A stretch of DNA of 64,000 nucleotides, taken from positions 496,001 to 560,000 of the forward strand of contig NZ_CP132542.1 of the NCBI RefSeq assembly GCF_030845175.1. Direction: 5' to 3'. This DNA comes from Coralliovum pocilloporae (GTDB taxonomy: Bacteria; Pseudomonadota; Alphaproteobacteria; Rhizobiales; Cohaesibacteraceae). The notes beneath the pieces are model-generated. The model was given only the letters and a program-made list of their open reading frames with translations. It did not search any database and had not been told where the DNA came from. The position numbers were made by a program, and so were the translations under genes. Below are positions 36,051-45,395 of this stretch, in pieces; positions within the stretch are counted from its first letter, which is position 1, and every line of letters begins with the position of its first letter.

Positions 36051-36083
36051 AGTTTTATTTCTCGCAATGGAAGGTGATTTTCG

Positions 36084-36491
36084 ATGATGACCGCCCACCG
36101 CACTCCCGAACCGGTTCTGCTGGCTTATGAGCTGGAGGACACCGTCCGTTTCTATAAGGAGCAACTGGGCTTCTCGATTATCCATCAGGAAGACAGCGTT
36201 CTCGCCGAGAGAGATGACATGACAATCAGGCTGGGTGTTGTGAGCAAAGATGTGGACATATCCGGCATGACGGCCATTCTTCGCACGGACAATGTACGCG
36301 CGGTTCACACGGAATACAGAGCAACAGGCATCCCGTCTGTCACTAACCTGCTCACGACACGAAAGAAACCACTTCAGTTCTCGCTGAAGGATATCAACGG
36401 CAACTATCTTCTGTTTGTCGGGCCTCAGCCCGAACTGGCCATCCTGCCCGGCAGCCTGGCAGCCATCGCCCGTGACCGGCAATACGCATAG
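36084..36491 (+). CDS. VOC (glyoxalase/bleomycin-resistance) family protein
   Basis: 135 residues. One VOC module pair: VLLAYELEDTVRFYKEQLGF at the N-terminus, TIRLGV, and FSLKDINGNYLLFVGP at the end. Related proteins are metal-dependent lyases or dioxygenases, or drug-binding proteins. Substrate not assignable. AAGGTG precedes two tandem ATGs (36084, 36087). Upstream of fumC with a 45-base gap, probably co-transcribed. Confidence 0.85.
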   Translation: MMTAHRTPEPVLLAYELEDTVRFYKEQLGFSIIHQEDSVLAERDDMTIRLGVVSKDVDISGMTAILRTDNVRAVHTEYRATGIPSVTNLLTTRKKPLQFSLKDINGNYLLFVGPQPELAILPGSLAAIARDRQYA

Positions 36492-36536
36492 CCCTATAGT
36501 GCAAGACACCGCGATTGACACAAAGGAAGCCAGACA

Positions 36537-37931
36537 ATGCCTCTCAATCCCCGGACCGAATCTGATTCCTTTGGGTCTCTGGAAATCCCCGCGAACATGT
36601 ATTACGGCGCACAGACGGCCCGTTCTCTCATCAATTTTCCGATTGGTGGCGAGACCATGCCAAGACCACTGGTCCATGCACTCGGTATCATCAAGCAAGC
36701 CGCGGCCCGGACAAACCATGCTCAAGGTAAACTTGAAGCGACCATTGCCGATGCCATAGACGCCGCAGCGGCTGAGGTTGCATCAGGGAAGCTGGACGAC
36801 CATTTCCCGCTTGTGGTCTGGCAGACAGGTTCAGGCACCCAGTCCAACATGAATGCCAATGAAGTGATTGCAAACCGGGCTATCGAACTGCTCAGCGGGG
36901 AGGTCGGTAGCAAAACACCTGTTCACCCAAACGACCACTGCAATATGAGCCAGTCGTCCAATGATACCTTCCCGACAGCAATGCATATTGCCGCCGCCCG
37001 AGAGGTGACCCACACCCTGATACCAGCTCTTGAACAGCTGAGACGGGCACTGGACGAAAAAGCCGCCCTCTGGTCACATATCATCAAGATAGGCCGTACC
37101 CACACCCAGGACGCCACGCCTCTGACGCTTGGCCAGGAGTTCAGCGGCTATGCAACCCAGGTTGAACAGGGGATAAAGCGAATTACGCTGGCACTGGATG
37201 GATTGTATGAGCTGGCCCAGGGTGGCACTGCTGTCGGCACCGGGCTCAACACCAAGGACGGTTTTGCCGAAGCCTTTGCAGCCGAGGTCGCGGACCTTAC
37301 CGGGCTGCCTTTCCGAACGGCTCCCAACAAATTTGAAGCTCTGGCTGCTCATGATGCCTGTGTCTTTGCCCATGGAGCCTTGACCACAATCGCCAGTGCG
37401 CTGTTCAAGATAGCCAATGATATCCGCTTTCTGGGGTCCGGACCGCGCTCAGGCCTGGGAGAACTTTCCCTGCCGGAAAACGAACCCGGTTCCTCCATCA
37501 TGCCGGGCAAGGTCAATCCGACCCAGTGCGAGGCAATGACCATGGTCTGCGCACAGGTTCATGGCAACCAGACAACCCTCTCCTTTGCAGGCAGTCAGGG
37601 GCACTTTGAGCTGAACGTGTTCAAGCCCGTCATGGGCTACGCGCTTCTGCAGTCTATCCGCCTTCTTGCAGATGCCTCGGTCAGTTTCGCAGACCGTTGC
37701 ATCGCCGGGATTGAACCGAATGAAGAGAACATTGCGCGCCTGATGGAGCGATCCCTCATGCTCGTCACAGCTCTGGCTCCTGCTATTGGTTATGACAGGG
37801 CAACCGAGATTGCGAAATATGCTCACAAGAATGGAACCACACTCAAACAAGAAGCGCTGCGGCTCGGCTATGTCAGTGATGAGGACTTCGACCGTCTGGT
37901 CAAACCGGAACAGATGATCGGCCCCTCATGA
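36537..37931 (+). CDS. fumC: Fumarate hydratase class II
   Basis: 464 residues. Oxygen-stable TCA-cycle fumarase converting fumarate to malate. Class II signatures: [52 protein letters not shown] and the superfamily signature [15 protein letters not shown]. Its stop overlaps the GIY-YIG gene by 4 bases (ATGA). In many relatives fumC lies next to sspB; here they are about 23 kb apart. Confidence 0.96.
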   Translation: MPLNPRTESDSFGSLEIPANMYYGAQTARSLINFPIGGETMPRPLVHALGIIKQAAARTNHAQGKLEATIADAIDAAAAEVASGKLDDHFPLVVWQTGSGTQSNMNANEVIANRAIELLSGEVGSKTPVHPNDHCNMSQSSNDTFPTAMHIAAAREVTHTLIPALEQLRRALDEKAALWSHIIKIGRTHTQDATPLTLGQEFSGYATQVEQGIKRITLALDGLYELAQGGTAVGTGLNTKDGFAEAFAAEVADLTGLPFRTAPNKFEALAAHDACVFAHGALTTIASALFKIANDIRFLGSGPRSGLGELSLPENEPGSSIMPGKVNPTQCEAMTMVCAQVHGNQTTLSFAGSQGHFELNVFKPVMGYALLQSIRLLADASVSFADRCIAGIEPNEENIARLMERSLMLVTALAPAIGYDRATEIAKYAHKNGTTLKQEALRLGYVSDEDFDRLVKPEQMIGPS

Positions 37932-38401
37932 GGTTCCAGAGCCCTATTGCGCAGTTATTTGACAGCAGCCGGATGCAGCTCCCTCAACCTTTGGGCTGGA
38001 GCGATCCGGAGCAATACAGTCAAATTCCCAAAATGCCTGGAGCCTACCTGCTGCTGTTGACCTTGAATGAGCCCACCACAATCCTGCGCCCGAAGGCGAC
38101 AGAACTTCCCGCCGGTGATTATGTTTATGCAGGCAGCGCGAACGGGCCGGGAGGACTTCAGGCACGTCTGGGGCGTCATCTGCGACCAGACAAAAAAGCA
38201 CGCTGGCACATCGACCATCTGAGCCTCAGGGCAGCAGCTCTTTACGGTGCCTGGTACACGGATCAGACAGAATGCCAGTTACGGGAAGCTCTACAGGCGA
38301 CCGGACTGTTCCAGATCCCCTGCCCCGGCTTCGGAAGTTCGGATTGCAGAACCTGCCTGAGCCATCTCCTACGCTGGCAGTCCCGAGAACGTCCACTTTA
38401 A
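37928..38401 (+). CDS. GIY-YIG / DUF123 family protein
   Basis: 157 residues of the DUF123 GIY-YIG nuclease-like family: [37 protein letters not shown] and HIDHLSLRA. The GIY-YIG pair is modified to AYL and YVYAG. A C-terminal C-x5-C-x2-C-type set ([18 protein letters not shown]) is typical. Cellular role unknown. Translationally coupled to fumC. The stop codon TAA at 38399-38401 lies inside the repeat element that starts at 38396. Confidence 0.85.
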   Translation: MRFQSPIAQLFDSSRMQLPQPLGWSDPEQYSQIPKMPGAYLLLLTLNEPTTILRPKATELPAGDYVYAGSANGPGGLQARLGRHLRPDKKARWHIDHLSLRAAALYGAWYTDQTECQLREALQATGLFQIPCPGFGSSDCRTCLSHLLRWQSRERPL

Positions 38402-38503
38402 AGCGCCAGACCTTTAACATGAATTGGTAGCGCTGCTTTAAAGGTTAGTTTTTGCGCGAGCTTTTATCTGAAAAGTCTATCAACTTTTCAGAAGCACGCT
38501 GTA
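38396..38503 (-). repeat. Dispersed mosaic repeat, copy B (inverted)
   Basis: Reverse-strand copy of the element at 14093 and 62496. On the - strand: CAGCGTGCTTCTG, hairpin arms GAAAAGT/ACTTTTC, AAGCTCGCGCAAAAAC, and a closing TTTAAAG...CTTTAAAG pair. It reaches into the end of the GIY-YIG gene and abuts the leuA terminator on the other side. Confidence 0.85.
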
Positions 38504-38528
38504 AAAAGGGCAGCTGAAAGCCACCCTT
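38503..38528 (-). terminator. Probable leuA terminator
   Basis: On the - strand, stem AAGGGTGGC / GCTGCCCTT (with wobble pairs) and loop TTTCA followed by TTTTT, 28 bases after the leuA stop. Confidence 0.7.
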
Positions 38529-38555
38529 CTACAATTTGCAAATTTTCGATTTTAA

Positions 38556-40109
38556 TCAGACACCCACAGCGTGAGGCGCTGACTTTTCACGTCGGGTCAC
38601 CAGCTTGTTCAAGGCACTGACATAGGCCCGGGCAGAGGCAACCATGGTATCCGTATCAGCACTGCGGCCGGTGACCATCTTGCCGTCTTCTTCCAGACGC
38701 ACAGATACATCAGCCTGCGCATCTGTCCCCTCGGTCACCGCATGCACCTGATAGAGTGACAGGGTTGCCTCATGCGGCATCAGGGCCTTGATCGCATTGA
38801 ACGTGGCATCAACCGGCCCGTCACCGGATTCTTCCTTGGTCACATGATGACCATCCATATCCAGTGTGATGATGGCCTTCTGTGGCCCGCCTGTACCAGC
38901 AATCACGGTCAGTGCGATAACTTTCACCACCTCGCTGGCAGCTGAAACCTCATCTTCAACCAAAGCGTCAATGTCTTCATCGAAAATGTGTTTCTTCTTA
39001 TCTGCCAGGTCCTTAAAGCGACGGAATGCATCTTCAAGTGCATTCTCACCCAGCTCATAACCCAGCTCAACCAACTTCTCGCGGAAGGCATGGCGACCGG
39101 AATGTTTGCCCATGACCAGAGAGGTGGATTTCACACCGACATCTTCAGGACGCATGATTTCATAGGTTTCGGCATTCTTCAGCATACCATCCTGATGAAT
39201 ACCACTCTCATGGGCAAAGGCGTTCTTGCCGACAATCGCCTTATTGTACTGAACCGGGAAGGCAGACACGGCAGAAACCAGTTTTGAGGCACGCATCAGG
39301 TATTGTGGATTAATACTGGTCTCGTAGGACAGACGATCGCCACGGGTACGGATTGCCATAACGATCTCTTCCAGAGCCGCATTACCGGCCCGTTCACCCA
39401 AACCGTTGATGGTACACTCGATCTGGCGGGCACCACCAGCAACGCCGGCCAGAGAATTGGCAACAGCAAGTCCCAGATCATCATGACAATGCACCGAGAA
39501 AACGGCTTTATCTGAATTCGGCACACGCTCTTTGACCATTGCAAACAGAGCCTGATATTCCTCCGGCACCATATAGCCGACTGTGTCCGGAATATTGATC
39601 GTGGTGGCACCGGCATTGATCGCCGCTTCCACACAGCGGCAGAGGAAGTCATGATCGGTCCGCGTGCCATCTTCCGGAGACCATTCCACATCGTCCACCA
39701 GACTACGAGCACGGCTCACGCTTTCGATGATTTTCTCGTAAACCGTCTCAGGCTCCATCTGCAGCTTGTATTTCATGTGCAGGGGGCTCGTGGAAATAAA
39801 CGTATGAATACGTCCGCGCTCAGCATGCTTGACTGCTTCACCGGCTCGGTCGATATCACGGGACGCAGCACGCGCCAGACCTGCAACGGTGGCCCGCTTC
39901 ACACGCTTGGCTATCTCGCTGACGGCCTCAAAATCTCCGTTTGATGCAGCAGGAAAACCGGCTTCGATAATATCAACGCCCATCTCATCCAGCAGTTCAG
40001 CAACCTGAATCTTTTCTTCAAGTGTCATTGATGCGCCCGGGGACTGCTCACCATCCCGCAAGGTGGTATCAAAAATCAGAACGCGGTCTTTTTCCTGAGA
40101 AACTGTCAT
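38556..40109 (-). CDS. leuA: 2-isopropylmalate synthase
   Basis: First committed step of leucine synthesis, condensing acetyl-CoA with 2-oxoisovalerate. 517 residues. [15 protein letters not shown] at residues 14-28, [29 protein letters not shown] and [18 protein letters not shown] mark the catalytic barrel; the last ~130 residues form the leucine-binding regulatory domain. Controlled, by all appearances, by a leucine leader peptide and attenuator just upstream (40216-40345). Confidence 0.96.
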   Translation of the reverse strand: MTVSQEKDRVLIFDTTLRDGEQSPGASMTLEEKIQVAELLDEMGVDIIEAGFPAASNGDFEAVSEIAKRVKRATVAGLARAASRDIDRAGEAVKHAERGRIHTFISTSPLHMKYKLQMEPETVYEKIIESVSRARSLVDDVEWSPEDGTRTDHDFLCRCVEAAINAGATTINIPDTVGYMVPEEYQALFAMVKERVPNSDKAVFSVHCHDDLGLAVANSLAGVAGGARQIECTINGLGERAGNAALEEIVMAIRTRGDRLSYETSINPQYLMRASKLVSAVSAFPVQYNKAIVGKNAFAHESGIHQDGMLKNAETYEIMRPEDVGVKSTSLVMGKHSGRHAFREKLVELGYELGENALEDAFRRFKDLADKKKHIFDEDIDALVEDEVSAASEVVKVIALTVIAGTGGPQKAIITLDMDGHHVTKEESGDGPVDATFNAIKALMPHEATLSLYQVHAVTEGTDAQADVSVRLEEDGKMVTGRSADTDTMVASARAYVSALNKLVTRREKSAPHAVGV

Positions 40110-40215
40110 GGGTCTTGTCCTTCGTCGGTCTGGCCGCCTCGCGCACGTTTTGGCATCAGCCAGACACTATAATCAATCTGGTTCGCTAATTCGTCATCCC
40201 CTAAGTGCTCGCCTC

Positions 40216-40247
40216 GCAAAAAGGCTGCCAGCGCTCAGGGGCACCTA
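40216..40247 (-). terminator. Attenuator terminator of leuA
   Basis: On the - strand AGGTGCC (from 40246) pairs with GGCAGCCT (one bulged G), loop of ten bases, followed by TTTTT (40218-40222 on the + strand). The first arm overlaps the end of the leader peptide frame, as in classical attenuators. Confidence 0.75.
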
Positions 40248-40345
40248 AGAAGAAGGAGGTCTAGAAGAAGAGCAGAACGAAGAGCACCGCCAGCCGGGGC
40301 GGTGGCAGGAACACAGTTCGCAAAATGTTGCGCGGTCTGGGTCAT
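40235..40345 (-). CDS. leuL: leuA leader peptide
   Basis: 36-codon frame starting ATG 40345 and ending TGA 40235. It contains a run of leucines, ALLLDLLLLRCP, near its end, immediately before the attenuator hairpin. Charged leucine-tRNA would let the ribosome pass and the terminator form; scarcity would stall it on the leucine codons. This is the expected behaviour of such leaders, inferred here from position and composition. Confidence 0.8.
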   Translation of the reverse strand: MTQTAQHFANCVPATAPAGGALRSALLLDLLLLRCP

Positions 40346-40448
40346 CAGTCTTTCGTTCGTCAGCAGTACGCGCTTCGCGCACCCTTCATGTATATCGAGA
40401 AACTCTTAACTGAATTTCAAACCGAGGGCAAGCCGGGTTTCAGAAGGC

Positions 40449-41054
40449 TTAGAGCCGCATCAAGAGGGCCCAGGATCGACCTCGCTTCTCATCAGGAAAC
40501 AGATCAACAACCCTGCTCATGGACAGCTGTGCAAGCACGACCAGCCTGGCCTCTTTCAGCTCATTCCGAGCCCTGTCGGCAATCCGCTCCAGATAGAGGT
40601 CAATCCGCCCGGAGAGAAACAGATCCCAAGCCCCATCAACACAGGACACCGAGATATCACCCGTACGATCAGTGGCACGGAACGCCGCCTGAAAAATATC
40701 CTCAGTGGTGTCTCGCGTCGAGGGCGCAGCATAGAGAACAGAAACACGCCCTCCACAATCGGCAGCCAGCCCGGCCAGAACCCGATCAAGCCTCAGGACA
40801 TCATGTCCTTGCCCGGCCAGGTCATCCGCAACAGGCCCCAGTGAGGAACAGGTGCAGATCAACCGGGATGAAGACAATTCGTTTTCAAACGCAGCGCGAA
40901 CATCTGTCCGAAGTTTCTCGTCCAGTCCGTTCAATGTAACAGCCCGCGCAAGAAGGTCCGGGCGCACAACATGAGCAACACCTGCCGGGTCCGGCAGTAT
41001 GCCCTTGATCAGATCCGCATTGGATTCTGCGGTATGAAACCAGATATCAGCCAA
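40449..41054 (-). CDS. Putative Asp/Glu racemase-like protein
   Basis: About 201 residues. LICTCSSLGPVADDLAG resembles the first active-site cysteine region of aspartate/glutamate racemase-like proteins, and SVSCVDGAWDLF could carry a second cysteine; GRVSVLYAAPSTRDT lies between. I do not recognise it firmly. A TTG at 41054 with AGAGG five bases upstream is used, because extending to 41105 would translate the terminator hairpin of the neighbouring VWA gene. Confidence 0.55.
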   Translation of the reverse strand: MADIWFHTAESNADLIKGILPDPAGVAHVVRPDLLARAVTLNGLDEKLRTDVRAAFENELSSSRLICTCSSLGPVADDLAGQGHDVLRLDRVLAGLAADCGGRVSVLYAAPSTRDTTEDIFQAAFRATDRTGDISVSCVDGAWDLFLSGRIDLYLERIADRARNELKEARLVVLAQLSMSRVVDLFPDEKRGRSWALLMRL

Positions 41055-41070
41055 GATAGCCTCTAAAAAG

Positions 41071-41100
41071 AGAATCTCCCCGGAAAATCTTCCGGGGAGA
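41071..41100 (-). terminator. Terminator of the VWA gene
   Basis: 10-bp stem TCTCCCCGGA / TCCGGGGAGA (41075-41084 with 41091-41100); on the - strand TTCTCTTTTT follows. It lies 25 bases past the VWA stop and immediately before the racemase-like gene. Confidence 0.85.
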
Positions 41101-41125
41101 ACCATTCTGTTCGTGTTGAGCCGAC

Positions 41126-42478
41126 TTACTTCTGGCTCTTGATCTCAAAGCGGTCCACGATACCAGTCGTGTCACCTTTCCGACCGTCCCACTGTCCCAT
41201 TGCCAAAGTCGGCTTGCCTTTCGAGCGGATCAGCGTCAGTTCTTCCGTGGAAACATCAAACGTGTCCTGCTTGAAGTTCGCGAAATATTTCCGCCCGCGC
41301 TTTGACAGCGTAACGGCACTGGGGTTCTCTGCCAGGTCTCCAAGGAGCTTGTTGACATCGGCTTTGGAAGCATTCCCCCAGCCACAGCCTGAGCCGAGAA
41401 TATTAGCCTGGAAGCTTGATTCCTCACCTTTCACGCGCTTGATGATGCTAACGCCAACCGCTGAACAGTGACCGGTATTGGTCCAGAGGTGAGCTGCAAT
41501 GAAGTTGTCCTTATCTTCATAAAGGCCAACCCAGCCGCTGTCTCTGCCTGTCGCCATATCGAAGGTACCGGTCATTGTCATGTCCCAGTCACCACGCGGC
41601 GGCTTGGACTGCCACTGAACGATATTCTTGGAATTCTGCTCACGCAGACCGGAACGGCCTGAGTTAACCAGGATCAGTTCACCATTATCGACAACGTAGT
41701 TGTCCTGATCTTCATTGATCACAACCCAGTGCTCGCCAAGTGCCTCACCTTCAAATTCATCCAGGAAAACACTCTTTGCAGCTGGTCTAACTGGCTCCGG
41801 TTCAGGCTGAGGTGCAGGTTCTGCGGCAGCAACAACCGTTGCATTAAGCGCATCACTCAATGTAGAAGCATCAGCGGCTGCCAGATACTGACCACCCGTA
41901 TTATCAGCAAGACAAGAGACCTGCTTGCCTTCCTCTTCCGAGAGGCCAAAGCCGATAACATGTGTTGTGAAATTGGTGCCTGACTTCTCGAGTTCATGAC
42001 CCAGTGCGCACGGATCCTGATTGCAGGTCTCAAGACCGTCAGTGACCAGAACCACCGTCGCAGCCTTGTCTTCGTAACCGAGATGATTGGCCGCTTCACG
42101 AACAGCAAGTGTCAAAGGTGTCTTGCCTTTCGGCTTGATCGCATTGACCTCGTTGCGGATAGCGGCGCCGATATTCTTCTGCGGTGGCATAACCAGCTCG
42201 ATATCATCGCACTGATTCTTGTGGCGATGGCCATAAGCCATAAGCCCGACCGCACGATCTTGCGGGATATTGCCGAGCACATCCGAGATGGTTTCCCGGG
42301 CAATCTCGATCTTGGCCTTGCCGTCAATCTGCCCCCACATAGAGCCGGATGCGTCAAGAACGAGGATGATGTTTTCATTACCATCAGCGGCCCGTGCCTG
42401 GGCGGACATGGTCAATCCAGCGCCCACAGCCAGAGCCGCAGTCGTCATAAGTGCCGTCTTCAGAATTGTCTTGGTCAT
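41126..42478 (-). CDS. Exported VWA domain protein
   Basis: 450 residues. Signal peptide KTALMTTAALAVGAGLTMSA cleaved near AQARA. VWA domain starts at NIILVLDASGSMWGQIDGKA, with the complete MIDAS DxSxS, and later VVLVTDGLETC. C-terminal half is a beta-sandwich-like region (FLDEFEGEALGEHWVVINE) similar to sugar-binding or LamG/DUF1080-type folds. Likely periplasmic or surface adhesion/sensing protein. ATG 42478 has GGAG 6 bases upstream; an open extension to 42739 is rejected. Confidence 0.85.
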   Translation of the reverse strand: MTKTILKTALMTTAALAVGAGLTMSAQARAADGNENIILVLDASGSMWGQIDGKAKIEIARETISDVLGNIPQDRAVGLMAYGHRHKNQCDDIELVMPPQKNIGAAIRNEVNAIKPKGKTPLTLAVREAANHLGYEDKAATVVLVTDGLETCNQDPCALGHELEKSGTNFTTHVIGFGLSEEEGKQVSCLADNTGGQYLAAADASTLSDALNATVVAAAEPAPQPEPEPVRPAAKSVFLDEFEGEALGEHWVVINEDQDNYVVDNGELILVNSGRSGLREQNSKNIVQWQSKPPRGDWDMTMTGTFDMATGRDSGWVGLYEDKDNFIAAHLWTNTGHCSAVGVSIIKRVKGEESSFQANILGSGCGWGNASKADVNKLLGDLAENPSAVTLSKRGRKYFANFKQDTFDVSTEELTLIRSKGKPTLAMGQWDGRKGDTTGIVDRFEIKSQK

Positions 42479-42714
42479 TTTTTGCTCCATTGCCTTAGAA
42501 GTTTCAGATCTTCTGACCATCAGTCGCATCAAGCTTTGGAGAGGTTCAAAAAAAATTGCCTCGGAAGTTCTTTTTATTTCCAACAGCACAGTGAACGGAT
42601 TGATATCCCAATATCTTAACTCCTGATTTTCCCGGGATTTCCCTTGCACCATCGGTACAGACTCCTTTACCTCCACTGACATATGGAAACCGGAATAGAA
42701 CGCGAGGTCAAGAA

Positions 42715-43155
42715 ATGTTGCAGGAAAATCGGGAAGCACTCGGAATGCTTATCCTGCGTCTGGGGCTGGCGTGGTTTATTTTTGTCTGGGCAGTAAACAA
42801 GTTCCTGGCGCCACAGCAATATGCCAATATCTGGAAGCATTTCCATGGAATAGACATAGGATCCCTGGCCAGCTATGGCTTCGGCACCATACAGATCATC
42901 ATCTGCCTGATGGTATTTCTGGGGTGGAAAAGGCTCTGGAGCTATGGAGCGCTGGCGTTAATGCACGGGGTCACCATTGCCGTCATTTTCCCGAGACTGA
43001 TTGATCCGTTCGAGATTTCCGAGCGCGGTTTCCCGGTCAATCGCAACTCTTCGATAGCCCTCGCCGTCTTTCTCGCCATGCTCGCCCTGTGGCTTCTCCG
43101 CCATCGGGACGTCTGGTCACTGGATGAGTGGCTCAAGGCAAAGGCCCGTGACTGA
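42715..43155 (+). CDS. DoxX-like integral membrane protein
   Basis: 146 residues with about four membrane segments: LILRLGLAWFIFVWAVNKFL, GTIQIIICLMVFLGW, YGALALMHGVTIAVIF and IALAVFLAMLALWLL. NKFLAPQQYANIW after the first segment is like DoxX-type proteins. Function unknown; some relatives take part in redox or thiosulfate metabolism. Divergent from the VWA gene across 236 bases. Confidence 0.75.
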   Translation: MLQENREALGMLILRLGLAWFIFVWAVNKFLAPQQYANIWKHFHGIDIGSLASYGFGTIQIIICLMVFLGWKRLWSYGALALMHGVTIAVIFPRLIDPFEISERGFPVNRNSSIALAVFLAMLALWLLRHRDVWSLDEWLKAKARD

Positions 43156-43218
43156 AGGCCCATACACTGATACCATCTCCCCTGACTATCATGATCAGAT
43201 CGTCTCAGGGGTAAGGCC

Positions 43219-44184
43219 TTGCACAGCCAAAGACCAAGCCTGCCAACGGAAACACTGGAGAAATGGCAACGGGTCGTTGACCTGATCTCTGAACTTGCCA
43301 GAGTTCCGGCAACGCTGATCATGAGCACTGCTGGCGACAGCCACAAGGTCACTATCTCCAGTCATTCAGCGGGCAATCCCTATGAGCCCGGCCAGTCTTT
43401 CAAACTTGAAAAGAACCTCTATTGCTATGGAGTTCTGCAAAAGGGTGGAGAACTCTTTGTGGAAGATGCCCGCTGTGATCCGGACTGGATGGACAATGAG
43501 GACCTCTGCAAGGATGGCATGAGTTTTTACATTGGCTATCCCATCCGCTGGCCGGATGGTGGAATCTTCGGGACCATTTGTGTTCTTGATCGCAAGAAAA
43601 ACGAGAAGGCCACCCTGTTCCGACGTGGATTACAGGAGTTCTGCGGTATTGTCGAAGATGACCTGGCCATGCTGCAAGAAGTAGAGCAGCGTAAACAGGC
43701 ACAGACCGCCCTCAGACAGACCCTTGAAAGCCGTGACGCCACAATCAAAAGCCGGACCCACGCGCTTGAGGATGCCAATACGGCACTCCGTGTGCTGATA
43801 GAAAATGTTGAGACAACAAAGCGCGATGCGGAGCAGACAATCATCCGCCATATCAAGGACCAGATCCTTCCGCTTGTTGAAAAACTCCAGCTTCTTCAGC
43901 CCGACAATGACACCCAGCAGACATATGTGGAGATGATCAGAACCAGTCTCGAACAGATCACCTCAACCCTGTCATCTGAAGCCGAACAGGCTCTGTCCTG
44001 TATGACTCCGGCTGAGACCGAAATCATCCAACTGGTCCGCCACGGACGCACGACCAAGGAAATTGCCCGCATTCTGCATCGCGAGCCAAGCACAATTGAC
44101 TTCCACCGCAACAATATCCGGCAAAAGCTTGGCCTGAACCGTCGTCAGAATCTTCGCCGCCACCTCTTGTCACTATCTCACTGA
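43219..44184 (+). CDS. GAF domain LuxR-type regulator
   Basis: 321 residues. N-terminal GAF domain (about 15-150) with VEDARCDPDW, FYIGYPIRWPDGGIFGTICVLD; a coiled coil (about 150-215, EVEQRKQAQTALRQTLESRD); and a C-terminal LuxR/GerE helix-turn-helix (TPAETEIIQLVRHGRTTKEI, then STIDFHRNNIRQKLGL). A one-component sensor or an output protein for a small ligand or light signal. The start is TTG 43219 with AAGG upstream; the GAF domain would be cut by later starts. Confidence 0.85.
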   Translation: MHSQRPSLPTETLEKWQRVVDLISELARVPATLIMSTAGDSHKVTISSHSAGNPYEPGQSFKLEKNLYCYGVLQKGGELFVEDARCDPDWMDNEDLCKDGMSFYIGYPIRWPDGGIFGTICVLDRKKNEKATLFRRGLQEFCGIVEDDLAMLQEVEQRKQAQTALRQTLESRDATIKSRTHALEDANTALRVLIENVETTKRDAEQTIIRHIKDQILPLVEKLQLLQPDNDTQQTYVEMIRTSLEQITSTLSSEAEQALSCMTPAETEIIQLVRHGRTTKEIARILHREPSTIDFHRNNIRQKLGLNRRQNLRRHLLSLSH

Positions 44185-44321
44185 GATATCTGCGGAACTC
44201 ATAGAGAATAAGGGGATTACCCCCATATTATTCAATCATTCTTCAGAGGATGAGCTTTCTGTCCAATCTCCTACCCTGATCATCCGGGCATTCGCCCAGC
44301 CATAACGGGAGGAGAAGTGGA

Positions 44322-45305
44322 ATGGAAAAGGATCAACTGCAACCGGTATATGTTGACGGAAAAACAGAGGACATGCCGGAAAATCTGTCCCGGCGTTCAT
44401 TCTTTATGGCCGCTGGCGCTGCTGGTCTCGGCGCTGCGGCGACCATGGCAGCAACCTCACCAACACAGGCCCAGTCCACAGACTGGACACAGCCCGGCAA
44501 CAACAACCACGTCATTGAGCTGCAGAACGCGGACAGTTTTCCGGATGGAGAAGTCGGCATTGATTTCTACGGACATTGCGCCCTGAAGATTACGTCACCA
44601 GGTGGTGCAACCATTCTGTTTGATCCGTGGCGTGATGACCCGTCAGGGGCCTGGGGCCTATGGTTCAAGCAGAAGTTCCCGGAAACCCCGGTCGATATCA
44701 CGATGTCGACCCATACCCATTTTGATCATGATGCAATTGACCGCCCCGTCTCAACCATGGTGCTCGATCGCATGGTCGGAACGTTTGAGTTCGCCGATCT
44801 GAAGATCACCGGTTTTGCCGACAAGCACGCCTGTGTCGCACCGGGCTGGTATCCATGGACTGATGCTCTGAAGGAATTCGGCGTTGAAGCCTGCCCGCCC
44901 AACAATGTGGGGCATATGGACATGGTGGTCTATGTGGTTGAGACCGGTGGTGTCCGAACCCTGATCTGGGGCGACAACAGGCCTGACCCGGGCCCGGAAT
45001 TCTGGGAAGCGATTGGCCGTGTCGATGTGCTGACCTTACCCGTGGATGGCTCCCAGCACATCCTGTCTTATGACCAGGCAAACGCTATCGTTGACCGGCT
45101 GAAGCCGAATGTGGTCATCCCGACCCACTATCTGAGTGAGACCACCACCTATACCCTCTCAACACTCCAGCCTGCCGATGAATGGGTAAAGGCCCAGAAG
45201 AGCTTTACAATGCAGGACGGTGCAAGCCTGAAACTCGCGTCATCTGAAGTCGAAAAGATGCAGAGCGAATTTATCTATTTCGGCCATAACGCGCTCACAA
45301 CCTGA
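44322..45305 (+). CDS. Tat-exported metallo-beta-lactamase-fold hydrolase
   Basis: 327 residues. Twin-arginine signal NLSRRSFFMAAGAAGLGAAA near residues 22-41. Metal-binding motif MSTHTHFDHDAID near 125 and later GDNRPDPG and IPTHYLSE support the MBL fold of the UlaG/L-ascorbate lactonase type. Periplasmic hydrolase; substrate unknown. GGGAGGAG precedes the ATG. Confidence 0.88.
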   Translation: MEKDQLQPVYVDGKTEDMPENLSRRSFFMAAGAAGLGAAATMAATSPTQAQSTDWTQPGNNNHVIELQNADSFPDGEVGIDFYGHCALKITSPGGATILFDPWRDDPSGAWGLWFKQKFPETPVDITMSTHTHFDHDAIDRPVSTMVLDRMVGTFEFADLKITGFADKHACVAPGWYPWTDALKEFGVEACPPNNVGHMDMVVYVVETGGVRTLIWGDNRPDPGPEFWEAIGRVDVLTLPVDGSQHILSYDQANAIVDRLKPNVVIPTHYLSETTTYTLSTLQPADEWVKAQKSFTMQDGASLKLASSEVEKMQSEFIYFGHNALTT

Positions 45306-45339
45306 GTCTCTCGTAATCAAGGGCTACTCATATAACACC

Positions 45340-45372
45340 CTCCGGAAGGGCAGAATAATCACCCTTCCGGAG
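45340..45372. terminator. Hairpin between convergent MBL and propeller genes
   Basis: Perfect 11-bp stem CTCCGGAAGGG / CCCTTCCGGAG (45340-45350 with 45362-45372). No long T-run, but placed midway between two convergent stops, so probably a two-way terminator. Confidence 0.65.
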
Positions 45373-45395
45373 TACTGGACCGTATCCCGAGTTTC

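Noticed and set aside
40259..40312. Alternative leuA leader frame starting at GTG and reading RLAVLFVLLFF
   Set aside because: It has fewer Leu codons in a run, a GTG start without a good ribosome site, and its end does not overlap the terminator arm as the ATG 40345 frame does.
42479..42739. N-terminal extension of the VWA protein
   Set aside because: The signal peptide and a good ribosome site start at 42478; the extension would overlap the divergent DoxX gene.
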